Part shown: piece by piece, positions 25,000 to 34,888 of the stretch
Numbering within the stretch: the first letter of the stretch is position 1
How the letters are laid out: each line of letters starts with the position of its first letter
DNA from: CAJXQU01 sp965223825
GTDB lineage: Bacteria > Pseudomonadota > Gammaproteobacteria > CAJXQU01
Length of the DNA: 64,000 bases
NCBI GenBank assembly: GCA_965223825.1
Contig: OZ245018.1
Coordinates: 1,054,001-1,118,000, forward strand
Reading direction: 5' to 3'
The notes under the pieces: model-generated
What the model was told of the DNA's origin: nothing
The model's input: only the letters and a program-made list of their open reading frames with translations
Databases searched by the model: none
Translations under genes and position numbers: made by a program

Positions 25000-26832
25000 A
25001 TGTGTGGAATTGTGGGTGGTGTTGCACAGCGTGATGTATCGCCTATTTTGCTAGAGGGATTAAAGCGTCTCGAATATCGTGGCTACGATTCAGCAGGCAT
25101 GGCGGTGATCTCTCCTGAAACTGAGATTAAGCGTTTACGTGTATTAGGTAAGGTGGCTGGTTTAGATGAAGCCATGCAAAAAGATCCACTGCCTGGATCG
25201 TTAGGGATTGCGCATACACGTTGGGCGACACATGGCGTACCAAGTACGAGTAACGCACATCCACACATTTGCCGTGGAAAAGTCGCGCTAGTACATAATG
25301 GCATCATTGAGAACCATAACGAGCTGCGTGAAAAGCAGACCGAAATGGGCTATGAGTTTACTTCTCAGACAGATACTGAAGTGATTGTGCACCAAGTACA
25401 TGCGTACATGGAGTCGGGCAAAAACCTTTTAGACGCAGTCAAAGCAACGATCCCTGATCTTGAGGGCGCATACGCTCTAGGTGTTTTAAGTCCTGAAGAT
25501 CCTGAACATCTTGTTGCTGCAAGACTTGGTAGTCCTCTCGTGATCGGTGTGGGTATCGGTGAGTATTTTATTGCTTCAGATGTCTTTGCTTTATTGCCAG
25601 TAACACAACGGTTCATCTTCCTCGAAGATGGTGATGTTGCATCTATTCATCGTGACAAATTAGTTATATATGACGCAACTGGCAAAGAAGTCGAGCGAGA
25701 TACGACCACATCTGAGTTGTCGGCGGATGCGACGGATAAAGCCGGATATCGTCATTACATGCTGAAAGAAATTTTTACTCAGCCGCGGGCGATTTCAGAG
25801 ACGCTTGAAGGACGCATCATGAACGGTAAGATCTGCGACGGAATTTTCGGTGCGGGTGGCGATGCGATTTTAGATAAAGTAAATGCGATTCAGATCGTCG
25901 CATGTGGAACGAGTTTTCATGCTGGGATGGTTGCAAAATACTGGTTTGAATCGATCGCCGGCGTTGAATGTCAAATAGAAGTAGCGAGCGAATTCCGCTA
26001 TCGCGATCATGTTGTCAAACCCGGCACCTTATTCGTTACGATTTCACAATCCGGTGAAACTGCTGATACGTTAGCTGCATTACGTGAAGCAAAAAACTGG
26101 GGTTATGAATATTCTCTTGCCGTTTGCAATGTCCCTGAAAGTTCACTGACGCGAGAATCTGATCTTGTCTTAATGACGCGTGCAGGGCCAGAAATTGGTG
26201 TTGCTTCAACCAAAGCGTTTACCACCCAACTCGTTGCTTTCATGTTACTTGTAATCGCGATGGGACGACGAAATGGAATGAGTGAAGCGCGAGAAGCCGA
26301 ATTGGTTGCGCAGCTCGAAAGCTTACCAGGCAAGGTTAATGCTGTTCTCGAATTGAATGACAAGATCGAGCTCTTATCCGAACGTTTCTCGCATAAAAAC
26401 CATGCGCTGTATCTTGGACGTGGAACGATGTACCCGATCGCAATGGAAGGCGCGTTAAAGATAAAAGAAATCTCTTATATTCACGCAGAAGCTTATCCAG
26501 CAGGTGAGTTGAAGCATGGTCCGCTCGCATTAGTTGATGAAGATATGCCGATTATTGCTGTCGCGCCGAATAATAGTTTGATCGAAAAACTCAAATCAAA
26601 TCTTGAAGAAGTGCGCGCGCGTGGCGGTGAATTATTCATTTTTGCAGATACTAAAACGAAATTTAGTGAAGGCGATGGTGTCACAGTATTAACTGTTGCA
26701 CCGGTGGAAGATGCGATCGCACCGATTATCTATACAGTACCGTTGCAGTTGTTTTCTTACCATGTCGCAATCATTAAAGGGGCCGATGTTGATCAGCCTC
26801 GAAATCTTGCGAAGTCAGTCACGGTTGAATAA
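25000..26832 (+). CDS. glmS: Glutamine--fructose-6-phosphate aminotransferase (isomerizing)
   Basis: The 610-aa enzyme makes glucosamine-6-phosphate, the first committed step to UDP-GlcNAc for peptidoglycan, LPS and amino-sugar polysaccharides. Cys2 (MCGIVGG) is the N-terminal nucleophile of the glutaminase domain (1 to about 240), with LEYRGYDSAGMAV and HTRWATHG. Two SIS sugar-isomerase domains follow, with ACGTSFHAGMVAKYW, SQSGETADTLAALREAK and STKAFTTQL, and the C-terminal DQPRNLAKSVTVE. It is the usual length and appears intact. A GAGGG ribosome binding site precedes the ATG. Upstream is a GlrR-type palindrome, and a glrR-like gene follows. Confidence 0.98.
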   Translation: MCGIVGGVAQRDVSPILLEGLKRLEYRGYDSAGMAVISPETEIKRLRVLGKVAGLDEAMQKDPLPGSLGIAHTRWATHGVPSTSNAHPHICRGKVALVHNGIIENHNELREKQTEMGYEFTSQTDTEVIVHQVHAYMESGKNLLDAVKATIPDLEGAYALGVLSPEDPEHLVAARLGSPLVIGVGIGEYFIASDVFALLPVTQRFIFLEDGDVASIHRDKLVIYDATGKEVERDTTTSELSADATDKAGYRHYMLKEIFTQPRAISETLEGRIMNGKICDGIFGAGGDAILDKVNAIQIVACGTSFHAGMVAKYWFESIAGVECQIEVASEFRYRDHVVKPGTLFVTISQSGETADTLAALREAKNWGYEYSLAVCNVPESSLTRESDLVLMTRAGPEIGVASTKAFTTQLVAFMLLVIAMGRRNGMSEAREAELVAQLESLPGKVNAVLELNDKIELLSERFSHKNHALYLGRGTMYPIAMEGALKIKEISYIHAEAYPAGELKHGPLALVDEDMPIIAVAPNNSLIEKLKSNLEEVRARGGELFIFADTKTKFSEGDGVTVLTVAPVEDAIAPIIYTVPLQLFSYHVAIIKGADVDQPRNLAKSVTVE

Positions 26833-26946
26833 TTGATGAAACGTAATTTATCTTTTATTACAAGTTTGTTCACACTTATGTGTAGAGTCAAACAAACAGT
26901 GTCCGATAGAATTCTTTACAAATGAAAGAATTAGCACACGGGTATA

Positions 26947-28320
26947 ATGTCATTGGCTAAGCCTAGAACAAAAAAACTTGCGCCTAAAATTCTTGTTGTA
27001 GATGATGACAGTGATTTACTGGCTCTTCTCTCAAAGTGGCTCACAGATGACGATCTTAAAGTTGTCACTGCGGACTGTGGTAAAGATGCATTAGCGCAAA
27101 TCAATATGGAACGGCCTGATCTGGTGATCACTGATTTGATCATGGATGAAATGGACGGTATGGCTTTGCTGGCTGAAATTCACCGGCAAAGCCCTCTGTT
27201 ACCGGTGATCATGTTAAGCGGGCAGGCAAAAATACCCGATGCCGTTAAGGCGACACATCTTGGCTCTGCGGCATTTCTGACAAAACCTGTTGACCGTGAA
27301 GAGCTTTTGGCTCAAGTACATAAGCATTTGCATTTATCCCAGAATCACAGTCCTGAAAATGCACCTTTTGCAGAAGGTTTAATCTACCGAAGTAGCGTGA
27401 TCGCTGAGTTACTAGAGCAGGCTCAAACGGTGGCTGATGGTGACATTACGGTCTTTATCTCTGGTGAAACGGGTACGGGTAAGGAAATTCTCGCTAAAGC
27501 AATCCATGATGCGAGTCCACGCAAGAACAAGCCGTTTATTGGTGTTAACTGCGGCGCAATACCTGAGCAGTTGCTTGAGTCCGAACTATTTGGTCACGAG
27601 AAAGGTGCATTTACAGGGGCAATGACTCAGCATGATGGCTTATTTAAAGCAGCCGATGGTGGCACCTTATTTCTTGATGAGATCGGTGATATGCCTTTGG
27701 ATCTGCAAGTTAAGCTCTTACGTGTGTTGCAAGATTTTCAAGTGAGGCCGGTAGGTTCTGTTAAGAGTGTCCCGATCAATGTTCGGATCATATCTGCGAC
27801 TCATAATAATCTTGAAGAATCGGTGCGCGAGGGCCGTTTCAGAGCGGATTTGTATTATCGGCTAAATGTAGTCCCGTTAAATATACCGAGCCTTTCTGAA
27901 CGAGCTGAGGATATCGAGCCGTTACTTACAGAATATTTACAGCGATTTGCTGATAAAAAAGGGAATGTTCGAAAGTCTTTTTCGCCAGATGCACTTGAGT
28001 ATTTAATCTCAGCACCGTGGCCGGGAAATATTAGACAGTTGATTAATATTGTTGATCAGTGTGCGACCCTAACGAAGACCGATATCATTCCACTAGGTAT
28101 GGTTCAAAAAGCCTTAGGTGAACGATCTGGAGATTTTCGGACGTTAAAAGATGCCAAGCTGACATTCGAGCGAGATTATTTGGTGAGTGTTTTACAGATG
28201 ACAAAAGGACATGTCGCGAACTCTGCAAAAATTGCGGGGCGGAACCGAACAGAGTTTTATAAGTTATTGAATATACATAGTTTAGATCCAGCTGACTTTA
28301 GAGATAAAGCCACTAGCTAG
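26947..28320 (+). CDS. Sigma54-dependent response regulator, GlrR/QseF-like
   Basis: The 457-aa protein has three parts. The receiver domain (about 13-130) has the phosphoacceptor Asp63 in VITDLIMDEMDGM and KPVD. The AAA+ domain has Walker A GETGTGKE (173-180) and the sigma54-contact loop GAFTGA (220-225). The C-terminal HTH reads AKIAGRNRTEFYKLL. The receiver and the HTH tail resemble E. coli GlrR closely. GlrR activates sigma54 promoters of the sRNAs that control glmS, so placement next to glmS is meaningful. A phosphorelay partner set (Hpt and hybrid kinase) follows. Likely targets are the TGTC-N10-GACA sites at 24827 and 31405, which is inference. The symbol is left blank because orthology was not tested. 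Confidence 0.9.
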   Translation: MSLAKPRTKKLAPKILVVDDDSDLLALLSKWLTDDDLKVVTADCGKDALAQINMERPDLVITDLIMDEMDGMALLAEIHRQSPLLPVIMLSGQAKIPDAVKATHLGSAAFLTKPVDREELLAQVHKHLHLSQNHSPENAPFAEGLIYRSSVIAELLEQAQTVADGDITVFISGETGTGKEILAKAIHDASPRKNKPFIGVNCGAIPEQLLESELFGHEKGAFTGAMTQHDGLFKAADGGTLFLDEIGDMPLDLQVKLLRVLQDFQVRPVGSVKSVPINVRIISATHNNLEESVREGRFRADLYYRLNVVPLNIPSLSERAEDIEPLLTEYLQRFADKKGNVRKSFSPDALEYLISAPWPGNIRQLINIVDQCATLTKTDIIPLGMVQKALGERSGDFRTLKDAKLTFERDYLVSVLQMTKGHVANSAKIAGRNRTEFYKLLNIHSLDPADFRDKATS

Positions 28321-28386
28321 ACGCCTTGTTTGACGAATGCCACAGATAAAATATAACAAAGCTCGGCATTTGGGAGAGTAGAAAGC

Positions 28387-28686
28387 ATGAATAAAGTCAT
28401 CGTACAAATTGACGCCGATTTGGAAGATCTAATTCCGGGGTACATGAAAAATCGGCATAAAGATATCCAACAAATGCGTGCCCATATCGATACGGGGAAT
28501 TTTGATGCTATTCGTCGAATTGGCCACAGTATGAAAGGTTCTGGCGGAGGGTATGGTTTTGATCGCATTACTGAAATCGGGGCCAATTTGGAAGATGCTG
28601 CACTGGAGAATGATATCGAAGCAATAACATTGGCGATCAAGTCTCTATCCGAATATATTGAGCAGGTGGAGGTCGTTTATTCATAA
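28387..28686 (+). CDS. Histidine phosphotransfer (Hpt) domain protein
   Basis: The 99-aa all-helical single-domain protein has the phosphoryl-accepting His47 in RIGHSMKGSGGGYGFDRI, the Hpt signature. Such proteins shuttle phosphate from the receiver of a hybrid kinase to a response regulator. It sits between a GlrR-like regulator and a hybrid kinase, all in one direction with short gaps, so it probably links the two. A GGGAG-like sequence precedes its ATG. Confidence 0.9.
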   Translation: MNKVIVQIDADLEDLIPGYMKNRHKDIQQMRAHIDTGNFDAIRRIGHSMKGSGGGYGFDRITEIGANLEDAALENDIEAITLAIKSLSEYIEQVEVVYS

Positions 28687-28733
28687 GAGTCTCTAGAGGG
28701 GGAGGCTGATTCAGTTATTTTTCAGGGGGGAAG

Positions 28734-31301
28734 TTGAAAGAATACCGTTTGCCATCCAGGCGTTTTATCTATTCAGTTACTACCGTATTAGGTCTTTCGT
28801 TTACATTCATATTATTCCTACTCGCTTGGTTTAATTCCCTGGATAATGCGCAAAAGGAATTTGCCTTTGAATCTATCTCGATTAGTTCTCAGGTACAGCG
28901 TAATGTTTCCGCAGCCGATGATGTGACGATGAATGTCGCGACCCTGTTGGAATCATTGTCATTTGTCTCTAGCGATTCCTTTCACTCATTTACACAATCA
29001 CTACTCACTAGGCATGTGTTTATTGATTCGATCTCGTTTACGGAAATAAGAGAGTCAACTGAGACACTCAGAACGGGGGCGACTCAAATACCGATCCAGT
29101 GTGAATATCTCACTGTACGGAACAAGACATCGCTTTGCCCGTTTGATGTTGATGACGTATTCACTATTGAGATGCGGAATGTGATCAGTTCTGCGATTGA
29201 AACCGGTGATGTAGTGCCATCTCCCATGTATCAGACGCGGAATGGTGATTCCGCCTATTTGTTGATCAAATCAGTTAATCATGTTTTCGAACAAGGGGTT
29301 AGGCCAAGTAATAGGGCAAAGCATGGCATTGTCGTGGTCAGTGTTATACCCGCTGAGATTTTCGGCGCTTCCATGCCTGAAAGTGTCTCGATCCGTTTAC
29401 AGAGTGAAGCAGAAGGTATTGCTGGAAGACAATTGTTATACCGAAAGCGCTACAGCACGCCGGGGAATACGGAGAGTTGGCTATTAACGAGTCTGGATGA
29501 TGAGACGTTGATTCAATTCCCGTTTTACTCAACAAAGCTGACGATCAAGCGGCCGATTTTTTGGACAGATCTTGATCAACGTTTAATCCTGATCGCCTTA
29601 TTTTTAGGAGCGGGGGTGACGTTATTGCTGATCGCATTAGCGCGAGCAAAAGAGATCCAAGCGCGTGAACTGCGTGAGCGAAATAAAGAGATTGAGCGAC
29701 AGGTAGAACGACAAACCCGTGAATTGGCCTCAGCACGCGATCAAGCATTGGAAGCTTCACGGATTAAATCGGAGTTTCTCGCGAGCATGAGTCACGAGAT
29801 CCGTACACCGCTGAATGCGATCATCGGTATGGCGGAATTACTTGCAGAAACGCCTTTGAGTAGTGATCAAAGCCGTTACACGAATATTTTTAAACGTTCA
29901 GGCGAAGCGTTGCTAAGTTTGGTGAATGATATTCTCGATCTTTCGAAAATCGAGGCTGGTCAGTTAGTTATAGAAAATATTGATTTTAACTTACCGAAGT
30001 TGGTCGAAGAAGCAACTGACGTTTATTCGCTCAAAACAGATGAGAAAGGCATCGAGCTAATCTGTCATGTTGATGTGAATGTTCAGCAGTGGGTCCAGGG
30101 CGATCCAGGACGGTTGCGGCAAATCATTTTGAATTTGTTAGGGAATGCGATCAAATTTACGGAAGAAGGTGAGATTGTTTTGCGTGTCACGATGATGCCT
30201 GATCAGACTGATCCGAATAAGTTATTGTTTTCTGTTGCCGATACGGGAATTGGTATTCCTCACGGTAAAATGCAAACTATTTTCGGTAGTTTTAATCAGG
30301 TTGATTCTTCAACCACGCGTAAATATGGTGGAACTGGACTTGGTCTGACAATTTCAAAAAGGCTCGCTGAGTTAATGGGCGGGCAGATGTGGGTTCAAAG
30401 CCAACCTGGTGAGGGGAGCACGTTTTATTTTACGGCAGTGATCGAGCCGGGTGAACCTTCAGTCGAAATTCCAGCATTACCCACTACCGAGTTACATGGT
30501 AAGCGTGTTTTAGTCATCGATGATAATGACACGAATCGCCTCATTATCCAGACGAGTTTATCGCAACGGGGCGTGATCGTTAGTGAAGCGAGCACTGGAC
30601 GTGAAGGCTTACGTTTATTTTCTGCTGCGTATGATCAAGGTAATCCATTTGATGTGGTGCTTTCTGATTGTCATATGCCTGAAATTGATGGTTTTCAGGT
30701 TATCCAAAGAATACACGAAGTCGGTGGAAATACGCGTACCGTTCTGATGTTATCGTCATCGAACCTAGCAAGGGATGTTGAACGTGCAAAAGATGGTGAT
30801 ATTGGTGGCTATCTTGTTAAGCCCATTAAAACGGAGGATCTACTTCGTGCAGTGATCGGTAGGCTTTATCCGTCGTCTGGAAGCGACACAAATTACCTTT
30901 CAACATTAGAGCAGAAAAGTTTTGTTGGACGTGCACCGATTTTACTTGTTGAAGATAATGAAGATAACCGACTTTTGGTTAATGCCTATTTGAAAAAAAC
31001 CTCTTTTGATGTCGAGGAGGCGGAGAACGGACAAGTTGCGTTGGAAAAATTCATGGAAGGTGAATATTCATTAGTCTTAATGGATGTGCAGATGCCGGTC
31101 ATGGATGGGCATACGGCAACCCGTGAGATACGGCGTTGGGAGCGGGAAAATGGCCGTGATGAGACACCGATCATCGCTTTAACAGCACATGCTGTGAAAG
31201 AAGACATGGAGAAAAGCCTAGCGGCTGGTTGTAATACGCATCTTTCTAAGCCAATTAAAAAAGCAACGTTGCTGCAAGCTATTGATCGTTATCTTAGATA
31301 G
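28734..31301 (+). CDS. Membrane hybrid histidine kinase with two receiver domains
   Basis: The 855-aa protein starts at TTG 28734, placed four bases after a GGGGGG ribosome binding site; no ATG start fits better. Transmembrane helices at about 13-33 and 283-303 flank a periplasmic sensor region without a recognised fold. Then come a short coiled coil, HisKA with His354 (FLASMSHEIRTPLNAII), HATPase (about 455-575, GGTGLGLTISKRL), receiver 1 (with LSDCHMPEIDG) and receiver 2 (with LMDVQMPVMDG). The layout matches kinases that pass phosphate through an Hpt protein, and one is encoded just upstream. The signal sensed is unknown. Confidence 0.93.
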   Translation: MKEYRLPSRRFIYSVTTVLGLSFTFILFLLAWFNSLDNAQKEFAFESISISSQVQRNVSAADDVTMNVATLLESLSFVSSDSFHSFTQSLLTRHVFIDSISFTEIRESTETLRTGATQIPIQCEYLTVRNKTSLCPFDVDDVFTIEMRNVISSAIETGDVVPSPMYQTRNGDSAYLLIKSVNHVFEQGVRPSNRAKHGIVVVSVIPAEIFGASMPESVSIRLQSEAEGIAGRQLLYRKRYSTPGNTESWLLTSLDDETLIQFPFYSTKLTIKRPIFWTDLDQRLILIALFLGAGVTLLLIALARAKEIQARELRERNKEIERQVERQTRELASARDQALEASRIKSEFLASMSHEIRTPLNAIIGMAELLAETPLSSDQSRYTNIFKRSGEALLSLVNDILDLSKIEAGQLVIENIDFNLPKLVEEATDVYSLKTDEKGIELICHVDVNVQQWVQGDPGRLRQIILNLLGNAIKFTEEGEIVLRVTMMPDQTDPNKLLFSVADTGIGIPHGKMQTIFGSFNQVDSSTTRKYGGTGLGLTISKRLAELMGGQMWVQSQPGEGSTFYFTAVIEPGEPSVEIPALPTTELHGKRVLVIDDNDTNRLIIQTSLSQRGVIVSEASTGREGLRLFSAAYDQGNPFDVVLSDCHMPEIDGFQVIQRIHEVGGNTRTVLMLSSSNLARDVERAKDGDIGGYLVKPIKTEDLLRAVIGRLYPSSGSDTNYLSTLEQKSFVGRAPILLVEDNEDNRLLVNAYLKKTSFDVEEAENGQVALEKFMEGEYSLVLMDVQMPVMDGHTATREIRRWERENGRDETPIIALTAHAVKEDMEKSLAAGCNTHLSKPIKKATLLQAIDRYLR

Positions 31302-31404
31302 GGTGAAATGCGACTTTCGACACAGTATGGAGTCTACATAAAAAGGGAAATCGAAAGATACAATAATTGAGCCTTAAGGAATGTTTATTTCGTTTTAAAG
31401 GGTT

Positions 31405-31422
31405 TGTCGCTAAATAGTGACA
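31405..31422. promoter_or_regulatory. TGTC-N10-GACA palindrome upstream of the exopolysaccharide cluster
   Basis: TGTC (31405-31408) and GACA (31419-31422) are spaced by ten bases and extended by TT and AA to six-base arms. It is the second such palindrome in the window and lies 3.1 kb past the glrR-like gene. It is about 190 bp upstream of a sigma54-like element (31596-31611), a usual distance for an enhancer-binding protein. Confidence 0.45.
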
Positions 31423-31595
31423 AATAACGTGGTGGTGTAACTGCTTCAAAACACAGTAATACCACTCGTAAAAGAATGGATTGTCACAACATTGTTAAAT
31501 GTAACATGTTGTTATTAAAAGAATTAATGGGCTTGTTTTTCGTCTCCGCACTCGGCAGACTCTTGAGGTATCGTTGTGTTCGATGTGTATCCTCA

Positions 31596-31611
31596 CGGCA
31601 GGTCTAGAGCA
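31596..31611 (+). promoter_or_regulatory. Candidate sigma54 promoter of the exopolysaccharide cluster
   Basis: CGGCAGGTCTAGAGCA keeps the near-invariant GG and GC of a -24/-12 promoter with exactly ten bases between them, plus GGCA and GCA of the consensus TGGCACG-N4-TTGCA. The TT before GC is not conserved. Transcription would begin about 100 bp upstream of the first cluster gene at 31726. The rest of the gap 31302-31725 shows no gene. Confidence 0.35.
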
Positions 31612-31725
31612 GTTAAGGAATTTTATTGGAAATGGACTCTTACAGGGAAGCTGTACTCTGGCCGATATCATCTCCAATCAAATTGGTTTTTTATAAAATA
31701 TCGCTGGATGCAAATTAAATAAAAG

Positions 31726-33135
31726 ATGTACAGAATATTTAGACACTACGTTCCAAAAACCATTTTAATGCTCGGCCTAGCTGAGCTAGTGGTTTTCTTT
31801 GTTTCCGTATACTTGGGTGTGATTTTACGCTTTTATGACTGGCATTCGTTTCAGGTCTATAGCATTCAGGGTTCTATGCAGGCTATCTTTCCACGTGCGA
31901 TTGTTTTTACGTTGATCATGTTTGGTGTGATGACCGCAATGGGTTTGTATCAGCGTGATTATCGGGAAGGACCAAAAACCACATTTGTTCGGATCATTGG
32001 TAGTTTCTTTGTCGGACTCATGTTGATGGCATTGATCTTCTACATGGCGCCAAATTTGATGTTAGGAAGAGGTGCTTTCGGTATGGCCTTTTTCTGCGCT
32101 TTTATCGGCATCATTTCTTGTCGATTCCTGTGTTTCCATCGGACGGACACAGCGTGGCAACGAAAATTGCTCATATTAGGAGTCGGACACACTGCGCAAC
32201 TTATTGGTCAGTTAAAACGTCGTACCGATCATCGAGGTATCCGCTTAGTTGGTTTTATAAAACTTGGAACGGATGAGCAAGTGGTTGAGGCGGATCGTAT
32301 TATTTCTATCGGCGATATGTCTCTGAATCAATATTCACGCGCGAATAATATTGATGAGATCGTTGTTGCGATGGATGATCGCCGAGGTAACATTCCTGTT
32401 GACGATATTCTGCAATGCAAGATGCAGGGCGTTACTGTCATTGACGTATCTACCTTCTATGAACGCCAACTGGGCAAGATGAAGTTAGATTCACTTCACC
32501 CGAGCAACTTTATTTTTAGTGACGGTTATACACAAGCTGTTCTCAAAAACTCAGGAAAACGGGTGTTTGATATAGCCGCGAGCTGCTTGCTGTTGTTGAT
32601 GGTCTTTCCATTTATGTTGTTGGTTGCACTCGCGATTTATGTCGAATCGGGCTTCAATGGTCCGATTATCTACCGTCAAGTGCGTGTAGGTTTAAACGGC
32701 CTTCCTTTCGAAATCTTAAAATTTCGTAGTATGCGGACTGACGCAGAGAAAGATGGCATTGCTAAATGGGCGCAGTCCAATGATTCTCGCATTACCCGAG
32801 TTGGCGCTTTCATCCGCCGTACACGTTTAGATGAGCTACCTCAACTCTTCAATGTACTACGCGGTGACATGAGTTTTGTCGGACCTCGACCGGAGCGTCC
32901 ACAATTTGTCACTGAATTAGCGAAATCGATCGAATATTATGAAATGCGTCACCACGTCAAACCTGGAATCACGGGCTGGGCACAAATTTGCTATCCGTAT
33001 GGTGCTTCTGAGGACGATGCACGGGAAAAGTTACAATATGACCTGTATTATCTGAAAAACTACAGCCTGTTTCTGGACATCACGGTCCTTTTACAGACGG
33101 TGCAGGTCATTTTATGGGGCAAGGGAGTCAGATAA
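31726..33135 (+). CDS. Polyprenyl-phosphate sugar phosphotransferase (initiating glycosyltransferase)
   Basis: The 469-aa membrane protein should attach the first sugar phosphate to undecaprenyl phosphate and so start exopolysaccharide repeat-unit synthesis. The N-terminal half has four to five transmembrane helices and a nucleotide-binding-like domain (LLILGVGHTAQLIGQLKRR). The C-terminal catalytic domain has KRVFDIAASCLLLL, FEILKFRSMRTDAE, TRLDELPQLFNVLRGDMSFVGPRPERP and the end motif PGITGWAQ. It resembles the sugar transferases of XrtA/PEP-CTERM-associated clusters. It leads a cluster of co-directional genes, possibly from a sigma54 promoter at 31596. Confidence 0.92.
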   Translation: MYRIFRHYVPKTILMLGLAELVVFFVSVYLGVILRFYDWHSFQVYSIQGSMQAIFPRAIVFTLIMFGVMTAMGLYQRDYREGPKTTFVRIIGSFFVGLMLMALIFYMAPNLMLGRGAFGMAFFCAFIGIISCRFLCFHRTDTAWQRKLLILGVGHTAQLIGQLKRRTDHRGIRLVGFIKLGTDEQVVEADRIISIGDMSLNQYSRANNIDEIVVAMDDRRGNIPVDDILQCKMQGVTVIDVSTFYERQLGKMKLDSLHPSNFIFSDGYTQAVLKNSGKRVFDIAASCLLLLMVFPFMLLVALAIYVESGFNGPIIYRQVRVGLNGLPFEILKFRSMRTDAEKDGIAKWAQSNDSRITRVGAFIRRTRLDELPQLFNVLRGDMSFVGPRPERPQFVTELAKSIEYYEMRHHVKPGITGWAQICYPYGASEDDAREKLQYDLYYLKNYSLFLDITVLLQTVQVILWGKGVR

Positions 33136-33211
33136 TTATTTTCCACAAGTCATTGTGGACGATAGCTTCCAATCGAACAAAACAATCACAAACATTTAAG
33201 AGCGATGTAGC

Positions 33212-34870
33212 ATGCAGGATACAATTGAACAAATTAAACTTTACTTCAGAGACTTCTGGGAGAACCGATGGTTAGCTCTGAGTATTGCTGCCATTCTCTC
33301 TGTTATTGGCTGGTCAATGGTTGTCACAGCGCCCAATCGATATGAAGTCTCAACAAATGTCTATGTCGATACACGTTCAATGCTGCGTCCTTTACTTAAA
33401 GGGATTGCGGTTGAGAGTGATGTCACACAATCAACCGCGAAGGTGATGAAGAGAACCTTGCTTTCGCGACCGAATCTTGAAACGGTTGCGAAGAAAACAG
33501 GTTTGGACGCTAAAATCGAAACACCAGAAGCCTATGAAAAGCTGATGGAAATGCTGGTAGAGAAAGTGCTGATTACTGGCGGGCTTGATTTTGATAACGT
33601 CTACACGATCAGCTTCGAGCACCGCGATCCGGTTATGGCGAAAAATGTTGTACAGACTTTACTGAACCTTTTTATTGAAAAAGTGGTTGGTGCAAGCCGA
33701 CTTGATACCGATGTAACTAAACGCTTTTTGGATGATAAATTACAGGAATATGTTACGCGACTAACGCAAGCGGAAGAGCGGCTCAAACAGTTCAAAAAAG
33801 AACATCCTGGCGTGTTGATCACGGATGACCGAACTTATTTTAATCGCCTCGAAACAATGCGAACGCAGCTCCAAACCGCAAAACTGGAACTTCAAGAAAG
33901 TGAGTTCCGCCGCGATGCGTTGAGTAAACAACTGAGCTCCACTCCGAGCGTCACAGGAGGTAGTCGTCGAACCGTAGGCGGTGTTGTTGGACTGACGGTC
34001 ATTGATCAACGAATTCTCGAAGCGCAAGCTAACTTAGAATCTATGCAATTGAAGTTTACTGATCTCCACCCGGATGTGATGGCAGCAAAACGTACGTTGT
34101 CGCAACTGCAAGAGCAAAAGAGGAACGGTTTTACTGGCGGTACATTAGGTGGAACCGCAGGGACTGAAATTGTTAATCCTGCTGTCGCGAACCCAGCTTA
34201 CCAAAATCTAAAATTAGCCTTGGCCGAAGAAGAGGCGAAAACAGCCGCATTGAAAGCGCGTGTGCAAGAATATCAAAAACGCCTGATTGAGCAGGAAGCC
34301 GATGCAGATACGTTGCCAGAAATCGAAGCCGAGCTTGCTCGCCTGGATCGTGATTATTTAGTCAATAAGCGTGAGTATGAAGATTTATTGGAACGTCGTG
34401 AGTCGGCAGATATTTCAGAAGGGATGATCAACGCAGATAAATTACAGTTCGAGATTCTTGATCCGCCACGTGTACCACTGAGCCCAACGGGACCAAATCG
34501 TCTGAAATGGGTAACGATGGTCTTTTTCTTAGCATTAGGGGCTGGTGTTGGTGCATCAATCCTGTTGTCGCAAATTCGACCTAAGATATATAACCGGCAA
34601 AGTCTGAAGGATTTGACCACATTACCGATCCTTGGAACCGTTTCAAAACTGAACAGTGTCGGGAATCATCTTGCAAAGGGCGCGAGTCATATCTCATATT
34701 CATTAGCGTCTGGTGCGTTGCTGTTGGGGTACGCAGCACTTGTATTGTCATACATAATGAATGCAGACTATCTTAAGGAATACGTTGGTTTTAATTATGC
34801 CCAGCATGTCGAAGAGCAGATTGGGGATGAGGTGCTTGCACCAGTGAAAGACGTTCTGGATCAGATGTAG
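33212..34870 (+). CDS. Polysaccharide chain-length determinant (Wzz-type, XrtA-associated)
   Basis: The 552-aa inner-membrane co-polymerase has an N-terminal transmembrane helix (about 20-40, ALSIAAILSVIGWSMVV), a Wzz domain (VSTNVYVDTRSMLRPLLKGI), a long periplasmic coiled-coil region (about 165-385), and a second membrane helix near 425-448 (MVFFLALGAGVGASILLS). A third hydrophobic stretch lies near 495-515. Such proteins set chain length together with the cytoplasmic kinase encoded next. Family resemblance is to the PEP-CTERM/XrtA chain-length group, judged by eye. Confidence 0.9.
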   Translation: MQDTIEQIKLYFRDFWENRWLALSIAAILSVIGWSMVVTAPNRYEVSTNVYVDTRSMLRPLLKGIAVESDVTQSTAKVMKRTLLSRPNLETVAKKTGLDAKIETPEAYEKLMEMLVEKVLITGGLDFDNVYTISFEHRDPVMAKNVVQTLLNLFIEKVVGASRLDTDVTKRFLDDKLQEYVTRLTQAEERLKQFKKEHPGVLITDDRTYFNRLETMRTQLQTAKLELQESEFRRDALSKQLSSTPSVTGGSRRTVGGVVGLTVIDQRILEAQANLESMQLKFTDLHPDVMAAKRTLSQLQEQKRNGFTGGTLGGTAGTEIVNPAVANPAYQNLKLALAEEEAKTAALKARVQEYQKRLIEQEADADTLPEIEAELARLDRDYLVNKREYEDLLERRESADISEGMINADKLQFEILDPPRVPLSPTGPNRLKWVTMVFFLALGAGVGASILLSQIRPKIYNRQSLKDLTTLPILGTVSKLNSVGNHLAKGASHISYSLASGALLLGYAALVLSYIMNADYLKEYVGFNYAQHVEEQIGDEVLAPVKDVLDQM

Positions 34871-34888
34871 ACGACGGGAATTTAGATT

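Noticed and set aside
26860..26900. Hairpin after glmS (GTTTGTT ... AACAAAC) as a terminator
   Set aside because: The arms are interrupted and no T-run follows; it was not strong enough to list.
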